Shown one piece after another: positions 17,134-26,405 of a stretch of 64,000 nucleotides of DNA. The notes under the pieces were generated by a model that was not told where the DNA came from, ran no database searches, and saw only the letters and a list, made by a program, of their open reading frames with translations. Origin of the DNA: Acidobacteriota bacterium (GTDB taxonomy: Bacteria > Acidobacteriota > Terriglobia > UBA7540); contig CADDZC010000010.1 of the NCBI GenBank assembly GCA_902812365.1, forward strand, positions 17,930 through 81,929, given 5' to 3'. Each line of letters opens with the position of its first letter. Position 1 is the stretch's first letter. The position numbers were made by a program, and so were the translations under genes.

Positions 17134-17919
17134 TTAAAGGTTCAGCTGAGCTGCCGACTCGCGATCCAAGTACACGGTCGCGTTCGGGTGCCGACGCAGG
17201 ACGGTGGCGGGACAGGCCGGAGAAATCGGACCATACAAGGTTTGCCTGACGATCTGCGCCTTTCGAAAACCGGGTACCGAAAGGATGAGTTCGGGAACAC
17301 GGAAGAGGGTTGGGATGCTCAGAGTGATCGCGCGACGCGGAACCTCATCGAGCGTGGCGAACCATCCTTCGCTGCGCTGCTGCTCGCGACACACGTCGTC
17401 TAGGGTCACCACTTTAATTTCCTGCGGATCGTTAAAGTCGGCTTCGGCGGGATCGTTGAACGCCAGATGGCCGTTTTCGCCGATGCCGAGCAGGCACAGC
17501 CGCGGCGGAAAGGCGTGCAGAAGATCGGCGTAAGCCCGCATCACTCGTTCGACGTTACCGTCAGTCCCATTGATACCGTAGAACTTGCGCATCGGCACGC
17601 GGCCGGTCAGGTGTTCCTGCAAATACCGGCGGAAGGAAGCGGGATGGTTTTCTGGAATTCCCAGATACTCATCCATGTGAAAGCCAATAACCCGGTCCCA
17701 CGGCAGTCCCGGGATCGCCGTTAGCGCTTCCAGCGTGGCGAGCTGCGAAGCTCCGGTCGCAAAGATGACCGGCACGACCTCGTGTTCAGCGGCCAGGGCG
17801 CGCAAGCGGTCGGCGGCGTGCTGAGCGGCAGCCCGCCCCATCTCCTCTCGGTTTTCATAAACTCTGACCGCCAGCTTGCCAGCCTGCAAGGCCGCTTTCG
17901 GCACCGTCTCGGGAGCCAT
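17134..17919 (-). CDS. NagB-like glucosamine/galactosamine-6-phosphate isomerase family protein
   Basis: A 261-residue member of the NagB/SugarP_isomerase family, which converts amino-sugar 6-phosphates to keto-sugar phosphates plus ammonia. Landmarks are FATGASQLATLEAL (phosphate loop), FHMDEYLGI with Asp83 (E. coli Asp72) and GIGENGHLAFNDP with His151. Two catalytic positions differ from E. coli NagB: Asn149 replaces Asp141 and Asp156 replaces Glu148, so substrate or mechanism may differ. It is the last gene of a minus-strand sugar operon, 88 bp after the Gfo/Idh/MocA gene. GAGG precedes the ATG at 17919. Confidence 0.87.
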   Translation of the reverse strand: MAPETVPKAALQAGKLAVRVYENREEMGRAAAQHAADRLRALAAEHEVVPVIFATGASQLATLEALTAIPGLPWDRVIGFHMDEYLGIPENHPASFRRYLQEHLTGRVPMRKFYGINGTDGNVERVMRAYADLLHAFPPRLCLLGIGENGHLAFNDPAEADFNDPQEIKVVTLDDVCREQQRSEGWFATLDEVPRRAITLSIPTLFRVPELILSVPGFRKAQIVRQTLYGPISPACPATVLRRHPNATVYLDRESAAQLNL

Positions 17920-18007
17920 TTCGTCCTCGTGTCTGAACAGCCATCCACCACTCAATCCGGAGGCGCACAAAGTCGGATTTCACGGTCCGTTCCCCATGGC
18001 GAGTGAT

Positions 18008-19438
18008 TCAAACCTGCTCGGGAACAACGAAAGGTGCGCGATAGCCGCGATCACCGTCGCGGAGCAAGCTGTCCGCCTCATCATCTCCGATTACGCGCTC
18101 GGTTTCAGGGTTGAAGTGTAGAGTGCGCCCCAGGCGGTAAGAGGCGTTAGCTAGGTGAACCAGCCCGGCAGAGATGTACCCCTCCTCGATGGGGGCGTTG
18201 AGTTCTTCTCGCTTGCGGTTGATCACGCAGTCCACAAAGTTTTTGAAATGCGCCAGTTCGTCGCCGGCGTGCACACTCGGTTGCGGCTCCTGATCCCGAC
18301 CTACCCACACCTTATAGGTGTCGGCGTCCTCGTCTCCCGTGGCCAGGTAGCCGTTGGTACCGTAAAAAATGTTGCCAATCGTATTGTGGCTGCCGGCCAG
18401 CGGTCCCAGCTTCGGCGCTCTGGCCGTCCGTAGCGGTTCCGGGGTGCCGAGTTCGCGCGTCCCGATTTCGGCCTCATGGTTTGTGATCCAGTGTCGGACC
18501 TCAAACTCCATCATCTTGCGCTGGTGATTGGGTAGGTCAAACTCGAACACGCAGCTCACGGTGTTCGGGGTCTCCTGGTCATCGTCAAACATGAAGTGTC
18601 CACCGATGGCTGACACCTTATTGGGGAATCCGACGCCTAATCCCCAGCGAGCTACGTCCACCTGATGGACACCCTGATTTCCAAGGTCGCCGTTTCCGTA
18701 ACACCAAAACCAGTGCCAGTTGTAATGGAAGCGGTTGCGCGTGAACGGATGCCGAGGCGCCGGCCCCGTCCACAGGTCGTAGTGGACACCGGCCGGAACC
18801 GGTTGGATGGGGGCGCGCCCGATGGTGTCGCGCCATTTGTAGCACAATCCCCGCGCCAGATAGACGTCGCCGATCCAGTCTTGGCGGAGTTTCCTGATAC
18901 CTTCACGGATGGCGCTGGCGGAACGAATCTGGGTTCCGTGCTGAACGATCCGATTGTAACGGCGGGCGGCGGCAACCAGTTGGTTCCCTTCCCACAGGTT
19001 GTGGCAGCAAGGCTTTTCCACATAAGCATCCTTACCCGCCTGACAGGCCCAGATGGCCATCAGCGAGTGCCAATGGTTGGGGGTGGCGATGGAGATGGCA
19101 TCAATAGATTTGTCTTCCAATAGCTTCCGGACGTCGATATACATCTGCGGCTTGGGAATTCCGCGCCTTTCCATGGCCGCCACGCGCTCGCTTAGAACGT
19201 TCTCGTCGACGTCGCAGACCGCGGCGATTTCCACGTTGGGAAGCCGGGAGTAATTGCGAACGTGGTCCATGCCGCGACCATGAAGCCCGCAGACGCCGAT
19301 CCGCACGCGGTCATTGGCCCCAAATACTCGGCGGGGGTGAGAGAGGAAGGTCATGCTGCTCAGGGCGGCCAGCCCCGCCGTGCTCCTGGCGCCGGCCTTA
19401 AGGAAATGGCGGCGTGTGGCGTTCGGTTCCCCAGACAT
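18008..19438 (-). CDS. Tat-exported Gfo/Idh/MocA-family oxidoreductase
   Basis: A 476-residue NAD(P)-dependent sugar or cyclitol dehydrogenase. The N-terminus carries a twin-arginine signal (TRRHFLKAG plus hydrophobic stretch). A Rossmann fold follows (RIGVCGLHGRGMDHV, CDVDENV), then TPNHWH and the catalytic EKP motif (VEKPCCHN). The C-terminal half is the usual alpha/beta dimerisation domain. Export implies a periplasmic role with pre-loaded cofactor, common for this family in Acidobacteriota and Planctomycetes. Perfect GGAGG before the ATG. It sits 32 bp after the DUF6807 gene in one operon. Substrate unknown. Confidence 0.9.
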   Translation of the reverse strand: MSGEPNATRRHFLKAGARSTAGLAALSSMTFLSHPRRVFGANDRVRIGVCGLHGRGMDHVRNYSRLPNVEIAAVCDVDENVLSERVAAMERRGIPKPQMYIDVRKLLEDKSIDAISIATPNHWHSLMAIWACQAGKDAYVEKPCCHNLWEGNQLVAAARRYNRIVQHGTQIRSASAIREGIRKLRQDWIGDVYLARGLCYKWRDTIGRAPIQPVPAGVHYDLWTGPAPRHPFTRNRFHYNWHWFWCYGNGDLGNQGVHQVDVARWGLGVGFPNKVSAIGGHFMFDDDQETPNTVSCVFEFDLPNHQRKMMEFEVRHWITNHEAEIGTRELGTPEPLRTARAPKLGPLAGSHNTIGNIFYGTNGYLATGDEDADTYKVWVGRDQEPQPSVHAGDELAHFKNFVDCVINRKREELNAPIEEGYISAGLVHLANASYRLGRTLHFNPETERVIGDDEADSLLRDGDRGYRAPFVVPEQV

Positions 19439-19470
19439 GATGCCTCCTGATCGCCCGCCCTACCCAAGCT

Positions 19471-20463
19471 TCACTTCCTCTCCGCCGCGTACTGGCGATA
19501 AGCGTCGGCCACTTTTGCCTCTCGATAATCGCCATGGTGAATGAACACCCGGTATTCGAGCCGGAGTGATTGGCGCTCAGGTATGGTCCAACTTCCGTCC
19601 TGGTTCGGATCGCCGGTGAACTCCCGTATGCCGAACGGGTTGGCGGCCAGCAGGCCGTATCCCCGCGCATGCCAATAGGTGGGATGGCGAAAACTTCGCG
19701 GGCTATCGAACACGGCGACGCCCAGAGATTCACCGTCCACGGTTCCGTCATAATCCACCCAATCCGCCCGTTTCCCCCAGATTTCCTTCTCGCCCACGCT
19801 GCCGTTGGAACTGATCATTCGCGCCGGGGGCGAATTGAGGGCTTTCGCCAAACGGATGGCGAACGTACCTTCCTTCGTATCGCCCACCGTCACGGCGGCG
19901 TGCCGATTCGCCTGGATGAAGAAAGTGCAGTCGATCATCCGGGTGTTTTCGTCGCCTCGAAACGTGTACGCCTGCACTTCTTCGCCAATGACGCGACCGC
20001 GCGGTCCCACCAGATCAAAATCCGCGCGGAGCGTCCCGGCCGCTGTGCCGCCGGTCATCGTCTCAATCCGGCTCAACACCGTTCGCCCGAAAACTCCACC
20101 ATCGCTCCAGTTCGGAAAAGCGGCCTCTCCCCAAAAGTCGATGCCGTCAATATTTCCGTGACCGAGGTACATGGGACGCTGATGCGGCTCGAGGTCGGGA
20201 TCCTTCCGATGCTCGGCCGGAACAACGTTTCCATTGGGGAAATCGCGCGTCACCAAGGTGCCGCGGGCGCTCCGCAGCGGCTGAAAGTAAGGCTTCGCGA
20301 CCTCGGGGTCAAAGTAGTAGGTCGTAAAGATCTTGCCGCCCACGAGGATGTCAATATGATTCCCGAGGCGCTCCAGTTGGACGGTCTGTTGAGCTCGCGA
20401 CACTCCGGCCCTTCCGCCCACCGAGATCAGAACCGCCAGTGCCGCCATGATTTTCCCCAGCAT
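19471..20463 (-). CDS. Secreted DUF6807 (PmoA-like annotation) protein
   Basis: A 330-residue protein with a signal peptide (hydrophobic 5-20, cleavage near AQQ). The body matches what is usually annotated as DUF6807 or 'PmoA family', with landmarks TTYYFDP, PYFQPL, HQRPMYLGHGNIDG, FWGE and WHARGYGLLAANPFG. Despite the name it has nothing to do with methane monooxygenase. It usually neighbours sugar oxidoreductases and is thought to act on carbohydrates, possibly as a beta-sandwich sugar-processing enzyme. Gaps of 32 bp on either side place it in a sugar operon. Confidence 0.8.
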   Translation of the reverse strand: MLGKIMAALAVLISVGGRAGVSRAQQTVQLERLGNHIDILVGGKIFTTYYFDPEVAKPYFQPLRSARGTLVTRDFPNGNVVPAEHRKDPDLEPHQRPMYLGHGNIDGIDFWGEAAFPNWSDGGVFGRTVLSRIETMTGGTAAGTLRADFDLVGPRGRVIGEEVQAYTFRGDENTRMIDCTFFIQANRHAAVTVGDTKEGTFAIRLAKALNSPPARMISSNGSVGEKEIWGKRADWVDYDGTVDGESLGVAVFDSPRSFRHPTYWHARGYGLLAANPFGIREFTGDPNQDGSWTIPERQSLRLEYRVFIHHGDYREAKVADAYRQYAAERK

Positions 20464-20495
20464 GAATCACTCCCTGAGCCGTTTGCCCCGGTCGA

Positions 20496-21449
20496 CTATC
20501 TCAGATACTTCAAACTCTCGTCGATCAGCTTTTGTGTGCCGCGGTAGACGTCTCCTTGGGCCGTCTCCCACTCCATGGAAAAATATCCCCGATATCCGCT
20601 CGCTCGGGCGATGGCGAAAATTTTACCGACATCCACAACGTGAGTTTCTCCGTGCGCGTCGGTCACGGCATCCTTGACGTGCGACATGTTGAAGGCATGG
20701 CGAAACATGAGCCTCAGCGCCTGCTCATTCACCTCCGGGCCGCCGATGACGATGGAGTTTCCGAAGTCCGGCAGGGCTCGCAGATACGGGTTCTCCACCT
20801 TGTCGATAACTTTCACCAGAAAGAACGGGTTCTCGGCCACCGGATTGTCGTTCTCAAGATTGACGACAACATTGTTTCTAGCGCCATACTCGGCAAGCGC
20901 CCCCAAGGTCTGGGCGGCGCGATCCAAGTTGGGCGGCTGACCCGGCGCGCCCCGAATGTGCTGCCGGACGCTCGGTGACCCGACGATCACGGCCATATCG
21001 ATCCATTTCTTCCCGTACGCCAGAGCGGCCTCGCGCCGAGAAGCATCCGAATCATAAAAGCTTCCGGCCCCTAATCCGAGGTCCACTATGTGTGATCCGG
21101 CCTCTTCGACGGACTTCCGAAACGCCTCAAGGTAAGCCGGCTCCGTCGAACGAAAATGGTCGCCGAGCGGATTGATGTTATGGACGCCGAACACTCTGGC
21201 GATCATGCCGGGGAAATCCTTTAAGTCCATACCCGGCAGCTTCGGATTTCGGGCCCGATTTGTAGGGCTGTCGATATAAGCGCGAAAAGGCCACGAGGTT
21301 ACCGCCAGTCTCTGGCGGGGCGCAGTTGGAAAATCGAGGTGCGGCTCTCGGTACGGCGGTTGAGCAACGCCGCCGAGCCCTGCGGCTCCGACCAGCCCGA
21401 ATGAACTCTTGATGAATTGGCGGCGCGAAATCGGCTTCAGGCCTCGCAC
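20496..21449 (-). CDS. Tat-exported sugar phosphate isomerase/epimerase (TIM barrel)
   Basis: A 317-residue xylose-isomerase-like TIM-barrel protein. The N-terminus has a twin-arginine motif (SRRQFIKSSFG) and a hydrophobic core. The barrel contains metal-ligand-type segments: NLENDNP, LPDFGNS, MSHVKD and a terminal SMEWE. The family isomerises or epimerises sugars, often acting with Gfo/Idh/MocA dehydrogenases on 3-keto-sugars. It is first in the minus-strand operon. The start is GTG at 21449, with only AAGGA about 11 bases upstream, so the start is less sure. Confidence 0.85.
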   Translation of the reverse strand: MRGLKPISRRQFIKSSFGLVGAAGLGGVAQPPYREPHLDFPTAPRQRLAVTSWPFRAYIDSPTNRARNPKLPGMDLKDFPGMIARVFGVHNINPLGDHFRSTEPAYLEAFRKSVEEAGSHIVDLGLGAGSFYDSDASRREAALAYGKKWIDMAVIVGSPSVRQHIRGAPGQPPNLDRAAQTLGALAEYGARNNVVVNLENDNPVAENPFFLVKVIDKVENPYLRALPDFGNSIVIGGPEVNEQALRLMFRHAFNMSHVKDAVTDAHGETHVVDVGKIFAIARASGYRGYFSMEWETAQGDVYRGTQKLIDESLKYLR

Positions 21450-21811
21450 AGCACCTCGCTTCCTTCGATGCCTGGGGTATCGTTAGCGGTAAGTATCCTC
21501 GTCGAGCCGGTTTGTTGCATGGCGAAAGAGTTTACGTATCACCAGGCTTGAACGTCGTCAAGCCCCTTTTGGCGGTTATTTCTTCCCTGTTTGCGGTCAA
21601 CCGAGTTGGACCGATCGCACGGCTGCCGAGCGCATGAAGTCGGACAGCAATCCCAAGCCTCAGATGAGTCGTCCGATTCTGGCCCATCGGTCAGCGGAAT
21701 GAGCTCCAAAATTCGCGTCCCAACTTTCATCGGTCTAGATATAGACCTTCCCGTCCTGATGAATCACGCCCAAACCTTACCGCTCGAGTCCGTTGGTGTA
21801 ACATAACGGGT
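21450..21811. other. Divergent regulatory region with an inverted repeat
   Basis: This is the spacer between the divergent sugar operon and CRTAC1 gene. A perfect 7-bp inverted repeat, GGCTTGA (21545-21551) and TCAAGCC (21558-21564), is followed on the plus strand by CCTTTT. It may be a regulator site for the sugar operon or a weak terminator for leakage from the left. A short frame at 21591-21806 has no ribosome site or homology and is not called. Confidence 0.45.
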
Positions 21812-23581
21812 GTGAGACATCCTCGGTTATCACGACGTCGGGAATCGAGTGGCCAGGCGGAAGGCGCCAGCCGCCGCCGTTTCCTGTGTCAGGCCGCCGG
21901 GGTCTGCTTCGTCGTGCCGTTGTTCCGGAGCGGAAAGCTGGGGCAGCCGGTGCTCGTCCCCGGACCATGGTTCGTGGATGTCGCCCGGCGATCCGGCTTA
22001 AGTGGGTTTCGAGACACCTGTGGATCGCCCGCCAAGGATTATTTGGTGGAGACGGTGGGAAGCGGAGTGGCTCTGCTCGATTACAACGGGGACGGCTTGA
22101 CGGACATCTTTCTGGTCAACGGATCGTCGTTGGAAGTGCTGGCCGACCCAAGCCTGCCACGCCCGTCGAGCCGGCTCTTCCGCAATAACGGAGACGGAAC
22201 CTTTACCGACGTCACGAAGGCCAGCGGCTTAGTGAATGAAGGCTGGGGGATGGGCGTGGCGGCGGCGGATTACGATAATGACGGCCACACCGATGTTTTC
22301 GTGACGAATTTCGGTTCGAACGCCCTGTTTCACAATAACGGGGACGGAACGTTCACGAACGTGACGCGCGAGGCCGGCCTGGGAGGCGGGAACTGGTCTA
22401 CCGGCTGTGCCTGGGGAGATTATGACGGCGACGGCCGGCTGGACCTCTACGTTGCCCGCTACGTGGACTTCGATCGTGCGCGTATTCCGCGTCCCGGCAC
22501 CGCCAACTATTGCCTCTACCGCGGCATTCCCGTGGCCTGCGGCCCCCGGGGACTCCCGGGCCTGCCCGATCTTTTCTACCGCAATGAAGGCCATGGTCGG
22601 TTCCGAGAGATCAGCGTTGAGGCGGGAATCATCGACAGTGACAAGGCGTACGGGTTCAGTGTTGTCTGGTGCGACTTTGATAACGACGGCCATCCGGATA
22701 TCTATGTGGCGAACGACTCCATGGCGAATTTCCTTTGGCACAACAAGGGCAACGGCACGTTCGAGGAAATCGGGGTTGAAGCCGGTTGCGCGCTGAGCGG
22801 GGACGGGCGCGCGCAGTCCTCGATGGGTATCGCGGTCGGCGATTACAACAACGACGGCTGGATGGACCTTTTGGTAACCAACTTCTCCGAGGACTACAAC
22901 ACCCTCTATCGTAACCAAAGCGGCCAGTTCGACGACGTGACGTTCGAGGCCGGCCTCGGGACGGCGAGCTTTAGCCAATTAGGTTGGGGCACCGGTTTCA
23001 TCGATTACGACAATGATGGTTGGAAAGATTTGTTTGTCGCCAACGGCCATATCTATCCGCAGGCCGACAAGGCCGGGAACACGTACTTCCAGAATAACCA
23101 GCTATTCCGGAACACGCGCAACGGCAGGTTTGTGCTCCTTGGCCACGGCGAAAGCGGATTCACCCAGGCCTGGAGCAGCCGAGGTGCAGCCTTCGGCGAC
23201 CTCGCTAACAGCGGGCGGATCTGGATTGCCGTCAACAACATAGACCGAGAACCCTGCCTTTATCAGCCTGTCTCTCTAGCCGGTGCCTGGGCGCGCTTTA
23301 AACTGATCGGCACGAGCTCGAATCGCGATGCCATTGGGGCACGGGTGCAGGTGACGGCAGGAGGCGTTACCCAGACGGACGAAGTGCGCAGCGGGGAAAG
23401 CTACCTCAGCTCGAGCGAGGTTCGCCTGCATTTCGGTCTCGGCGAGGCGATGGCGATTGACCAAGTGGCGATCCGCTGGCCCAGTGGCAGGACCGAGAAG
23501 CATACGCACTTGGCCGTGAATCGCCAATACACTTTTGTGGAAGGAAGCGGGAGTGCAAAGGCCGAGGACACCGATGGATAA
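21812..23581 (+). CDS. CRTAC1-family FG-GAP/VCBS beta-propeller protein with ASPIC/UnbV C-terminus
   Basis: A 589-residue exported protein. A basic N-terminus with SRRRFLCQAAG and a hydrophobic stretch suggests Tat or Sec export. Repeated calcium-binding FG-GAP motifs follow (DYNGDGLTD, DYDNDGHTD, DYDGDGRLD, DFDNDGHPD, DYNNDGWMD, DYDNDGWKD). An ASPIC/UnbV module closes the protein (TSSNRDAIGARVQV, GESYLSSSEVRLHFGLG, IRWPSG). Such proteins are abundant in Acidobacteriota; the role is unknown and may be surface binding. The GTG start at 21812 has no strong ribosome site. The stop overlaps the next gene's ATG by eight bases, so a TPR partner is co-translated. Confidence 0.85.
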   Translation: MRHPRLSRRRESSGQAEGASRRRFLCQAAGVCFVVPLFRSGKLGQPVLVPGPWFVDVARRSGLSGFRDTCGSPAKDYLVETVGSGVALLDYNGDGLTDIFLVNGSSLEVLADPSLPRPSSRLFRNNGDGTFTDVTKASGLVNEGWGMGVAAADYDNDGHTDVFVTNFGSNALFHNNGDGTFTNVTREAGLGGGNWSTGCAWGDYDGDGRLDLYVARYVDFDRARIPRPGTANYCLYRGIPVACGPRGLPGLPDLFYRNEGHGRFREISVEAGIIDSDKAYGFSVVWCDFDNDGHPDIYVANDSMANFLWHNKGNGTFEEIGVEAGCALSGDGRAQSSMGIAVGDYNNDGWMDLLVTNFSEDYNTLYRNQSGQFDDVTFEAGLGTASFSQLGWGTGFIDYDNDGWKDLFVANGHIYPQADKAGNTYFQNNQLFRNTRNGRFVLLGHGESGFTQAWSSRGAAFGDLANSGRIWIAVNNIDREPCLYQPVSLAGAWARFKLIGTSSNRDAIGARVQVTAGGVTQTDEVRSGESYLSSSEVRLHFGLGEAMAIDQVAIRWPSGRTEKHTHLAVNRQYTFVEGSGSAKAEDTDG

Positions 23582-25085
23582 ATCGAGCCGTATTCGCTCC
23601 CTCGACAGCCTGCGAGGGCCTTTCCTACGAAGCGTTTCGGCGGCCCATCGAGGCGGCCTCTTCGCCGGCTTTTGGGTGTGCGCGTTATGCCTGATAGGGC
23701 CGGCGTCCCTCGCGCAAGTCACTGAACTTCGGGATGGATCGGCGGAGATTGTGCCCCCTGCGACCTCGGTGCCGGCCAGCCAAGTGCTTGCCGCTGTTGC
23801 CGACGCCCGGAAAATGATCGCCGGACGCCCTGACTCGGCCGAGGGCTATCTGTCACTGGCCGTGGCGCTGCGCTCCGGAGGCGATGCGGAGGGGGCGCTG
23901 GCTGCCCTCCGCCAAGCCCTGAAACTCGACCCTCGTCTCTCGCGGGCATGGCTGGAGAAGGGCATCGTCGACAGCGATCACGGCACCCTGGAGGCTGCCA
24001 CGGAAGATTTCGGCAGGGCCGTCGCGACGGATCCCTCGAACGTCGTGGCGCGCCTCGAGCTGGCCTCCGCGCTATTTCAGAAGGGCGACTTTCAGGCCGT
24101 TCGAGCCCAGCTTGAAGCCGTCCTAAAACTTGATCCTGAGAATGCCCGAGCCTGCAACGGCAGGGGACTGCTTAAGTTGCAGGCGGGCGACCTCCGGGGC
24201 GCCGCCGAGGATTTTCGTCTGGCGGTCGCCCGCCGGTCTCATTACCCGGCGGCTCAGATGAACCTTGGAAATGCCCTTTTTCAGCTGGGCGACGCGGCCG
24301 CAGCGCGCGCCGCTTACGAACAGGCCCTGCGCGATGAACCGGACGATTCCATGGTTACCTACGGCCTCGCCCGTGCCCTCGATCGGCTTGGCGAGCGGGC
24401 GCGGGCGGCGGCGATGTTCGCCCAGGCCAGGGCGCTGATGAAGAAGGACTTGGCGGCCGTGCGCGCCAAGGGCGAGAACAATCGCGGCTTGAAGCTCTGG
24501 TATTTCGGAGACTTGACCGGCGCGGCGGCCGCTTTTCGCTCGGCGCTAGCGGAAGATCCGACTTATGCGGAAGCCCACAACAACTTGGGCGGGGTGCTTT
24601 GGCAGCAAGGAGAAGTGCAATCCGCGCGTCAGGAATTTGAGGCTGCCGTGCGCAGCCAGCCGGGTTTCGCCCAGGCGCTCAACAACCTCGGCAACGTGCT
24701 GCTCGCAACGGGAGATCTCGAGGCGGCCATCGCTGATTTCCGGCGCGCCCTGGCGGCGAGTCCCGCTTTGGCCACCGCGCATTTCAACCTGGGCATGGCC
24801 CTGGCGCGGAGCGGGCGGAGGGATCAGGCTGAGACGGAATTCCGCCAAGCCTTATTGCTCGAACCGGACATGCCGGCGGCCCATTTGGAGTTGGGATTAT
24901 CACTGATTCGGGATCCTGGCCGCATCCCTTCGGCCGCCCGCCTGGAGATTGAAAAGGGCCTCCGGCTTAACCCGCAACTGATCCGTGAAGTACCGCCAGC
25001 CCTTCTTCATGAGCTCGCGATGGCGGATCACGTCGTAGCGCCGCCCGCCCCCGATAAAGCGGCGCGCCCGGCGCTACTTCAGTAA
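23574..25085 (+). CDS. Exported TPR-repeat protein, partner of the upstream CRTAC1 protein
   Basis: A 503-residue protein with an N-terminal signal (hydrophobic about 28-46, ending LAQ) and many TPR repeats (AEGYLSLAVALRSGGDAEGAL and similar) from about 75 to 470. The start at 23574 lies within the end of the CRTAC1 gene (ATGGATAA overlap) behind GAGG and replaces an earlier GTG start. It probably forms a periplasmic protein-binding scaffold. CRTAC1-TPR pairs also occur at 51.6-54.9 kb in this window. Confidence 0.85.
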   Translation: MDKSSRIRSLDSLRGPFLRSVSAAHRGGLFAGFWVCALCLIGPASLAQVTELRDGSAEIVPPATSVPASQVLAAVADARKMIAGRPDSAEGYLSLAVALRSGGDAEGALAALRQALKLDPRLSRAWLEKGIVDSDHGTLEAATEDFGRAVATDPSNVVARLELASALFQKGDFQAVRAQLEAVLKLDPENARACNGRGLLKLQAGDLRGAAEDFRLAVARRSHYPAAQMNLGNALFQLGDAAAARAAYEQALRDEPDDSMVTYGLARALDRLGERARAAAMFAQARALMKKDLAAVRAKGENNRGLKLWYFGDLTGAAAAFRSALAEDPTYAEAHNNLGGVLWQQGEVQSARQEFEAAVRSQPGFAQALNNLGNVLLATGDLEAAIADFRRALAASPALATAHFNLGMALARSGRRDQAETEFRQALLLEPDMPAAHLELGLSLIRDPGRIPSAARLEIEKGLRLNPQLIREVPPALLHELAMADHVVAPPAPDKAARPALLQ

Positions 25086-25229
25086 CGGCCGGCAAAGGGA
25101 TCGGGCAGGCTCAAAAAAACAGTGCCCGGAGTTCAAGGGATCTGTATGTTGGTTGCCGCTTGACCCTTCTGGGGCTGGCTGAATGGCTGGGCCGGAGTGG
25201 AGGCCGCCTCAGAATCGACTCCCATGGCC

Positions 25230-25245
25230 GGGGCGAGTCCGCCCC
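25230..25245. terminator. Possible terminator hairpin between convergent genes
   Basis: A perfect 6-bp stem, GGGGCG - AGTC - CGCCCC, lies 17 bases beyond the stop of the sulfite-oxidase-like gene and downstream of the TPR gene. No T-run follows, so intrinsic termination is uncertain. Confidence 0.3.
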
Positions 25246-25261
25246 GTGAACGGTTCCAGAG

Positions 25262-26287
25262 CTATTGCACGAGGAACTGAATCCGTTCGATGGTGTTGTT
25301 CGCGTAAGGATCGATGCGCCGTGGATCGCGCGTAGCGGGCTGTTCCGCCCCCGTGTCATCGACGGCGCGGCAGGCGAACTCAGCGATGCCGGTCCCTTGG
25401 ATGTGGACCGTATAACGCCAAATCGTCCATTCGTAGCGGCTACCCGGCTCGAGGCTGGCGAGGCGCCAGCTCTTGCCGCCATCGGTCGTCACCTCAACGG
25501 CCACGATGCGGCCGCTCCCCGACCAGGCAAGTCCGCGGAGGGTCACGGTTCCGCGATGCAGGACGGCTCCCAGAGCGGGATAAGTGATGACCGATTTGGT
25601 CAGCACCCGCGGCAGGGGTTCTCGCGTCACTGTGCCATCAGGCGCTTTGAGGCTGGCCAGGTAGTCCGCTGGTTGGGCCGGCCAGGGTGCCACCGCGAGT
25701 TCGATCTCGCGGAGCCACTTCACCGATTCCATTCCATACCGACCCGGGAACAGAGCTCGCCAAGGCGCGCCGTGCTCGGCACCGAGCGGCCGCCGGTTCA
25801 ACCGGGTCACCAGCATGGCGTCTTCATGCACATAATCGATCGGGATGCTCCGTCGAAATCCATCAGCGCCCGTGAGGTGAAGGTATTTGGCCTGGGCTGT
25901 GGGGCGGGCGAGGGCGAGCACCTCGCCGAGCGACCAGCCTTCCCAGAGGCCGTTGCTGACCAGCGCGTCGGGTCCCGTGCCATTTCCCGAACACTCGAGA
26001 ACCGCCCCCACTTGGCGAACCTTCAGGGCCGCCAGATCCCGGTCGGTTAAAGTAACAGGCCTCTGTACCTCGCCTTTTAGGATCAGGGTGGCCGCCGCGG
26101 GAGGTATTCCGTAATGATTGCGAACGTAAAAGTCGTCCACAGGCGTGTATCGGTCATCCACGGACTCGAGGTTGTACTCGGAGATCAAGGGATTGGACGA
26201 TACCAGAATCGAGTCTGCCAGCAATCTTCGGGCGGGTCCGAGCAGGCCACCGGTCGCGAGGGCAGCGAAAAACTCCCTTCGGCGCAT
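25262..26287 (-). CDS. Tat-exported sulfite-oxidase-family molybdopterin enzyme
   Basis: A 341-residue protein. The twin-arginine-like leader RRREFFAALATGG is followed by an oxidoreductase molybdopterin domain with the molybdenum-ligating Cys99 (AVLECSGNG) and by GAEHGAPWRALFPGRYG and KWLREIE. The C-terminus has the immunoglobulin-like Mo-co dimerisation domain (GLAWSGSGRIVAVEVTTDGGKSW). It resembles sulfite dehydrogenase catalytic subunits (SorA/SoxC/YedY-like group). There is no haem motif, so an electron acceptor must be separate. Probably periplasmic; substrate may be sulfite but is not proven. It lies 118 bp downstream of the RND genes on the same strand. Confidence 0.88.
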   Translation of the reverse strand: MRRREFFAALATGGLLGPARRLLADSILVSSNPLISEYNLESVDDRYTPVDDFYVRNHYGIPPAAATLILKGEVQRPVTLTDRDLAALKVRQVGAVLECSGNGTGPDALVSNGLWEGWSLGEVLALARPTAQAKYLHLTGADGFRRSIPIDYVHEDAMLVTRLNRRPLGAEHGAPWRALFPGRYGMESVKWLREIELAVAPWPAQPADYLASLKAPDGTVTREPLPRVLTKSVITYPALGAVLHRGTVTLRGLAWSGSGRIVAVEVTTDGGKSWRLASLEPGSRYEWTIWRYTVHIQGTGIAEFACRAVDDTGAEQPATRDPRRIDPYANNTIERIQFLVQ

Positions 26288-26405
26288 AAGCTGATTCTAA
26301 GCGAAGCCCGGGCAGGAATAGAAGCCATTTCAGCCAGAAGCACCCGCCGATGTGCCGGCGGGCTCAGTGAGGCAGACTCTCGCCGGGTCGCGGAGCCGCG
26401 CGATT

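Noticed and set aside
19570..20547. A 325-codon plus-strand frame over the DUF6807 gene
   Set aside because: The opposite strand has the signal peptide and family landmarks; this frame is GC-skew shadow.
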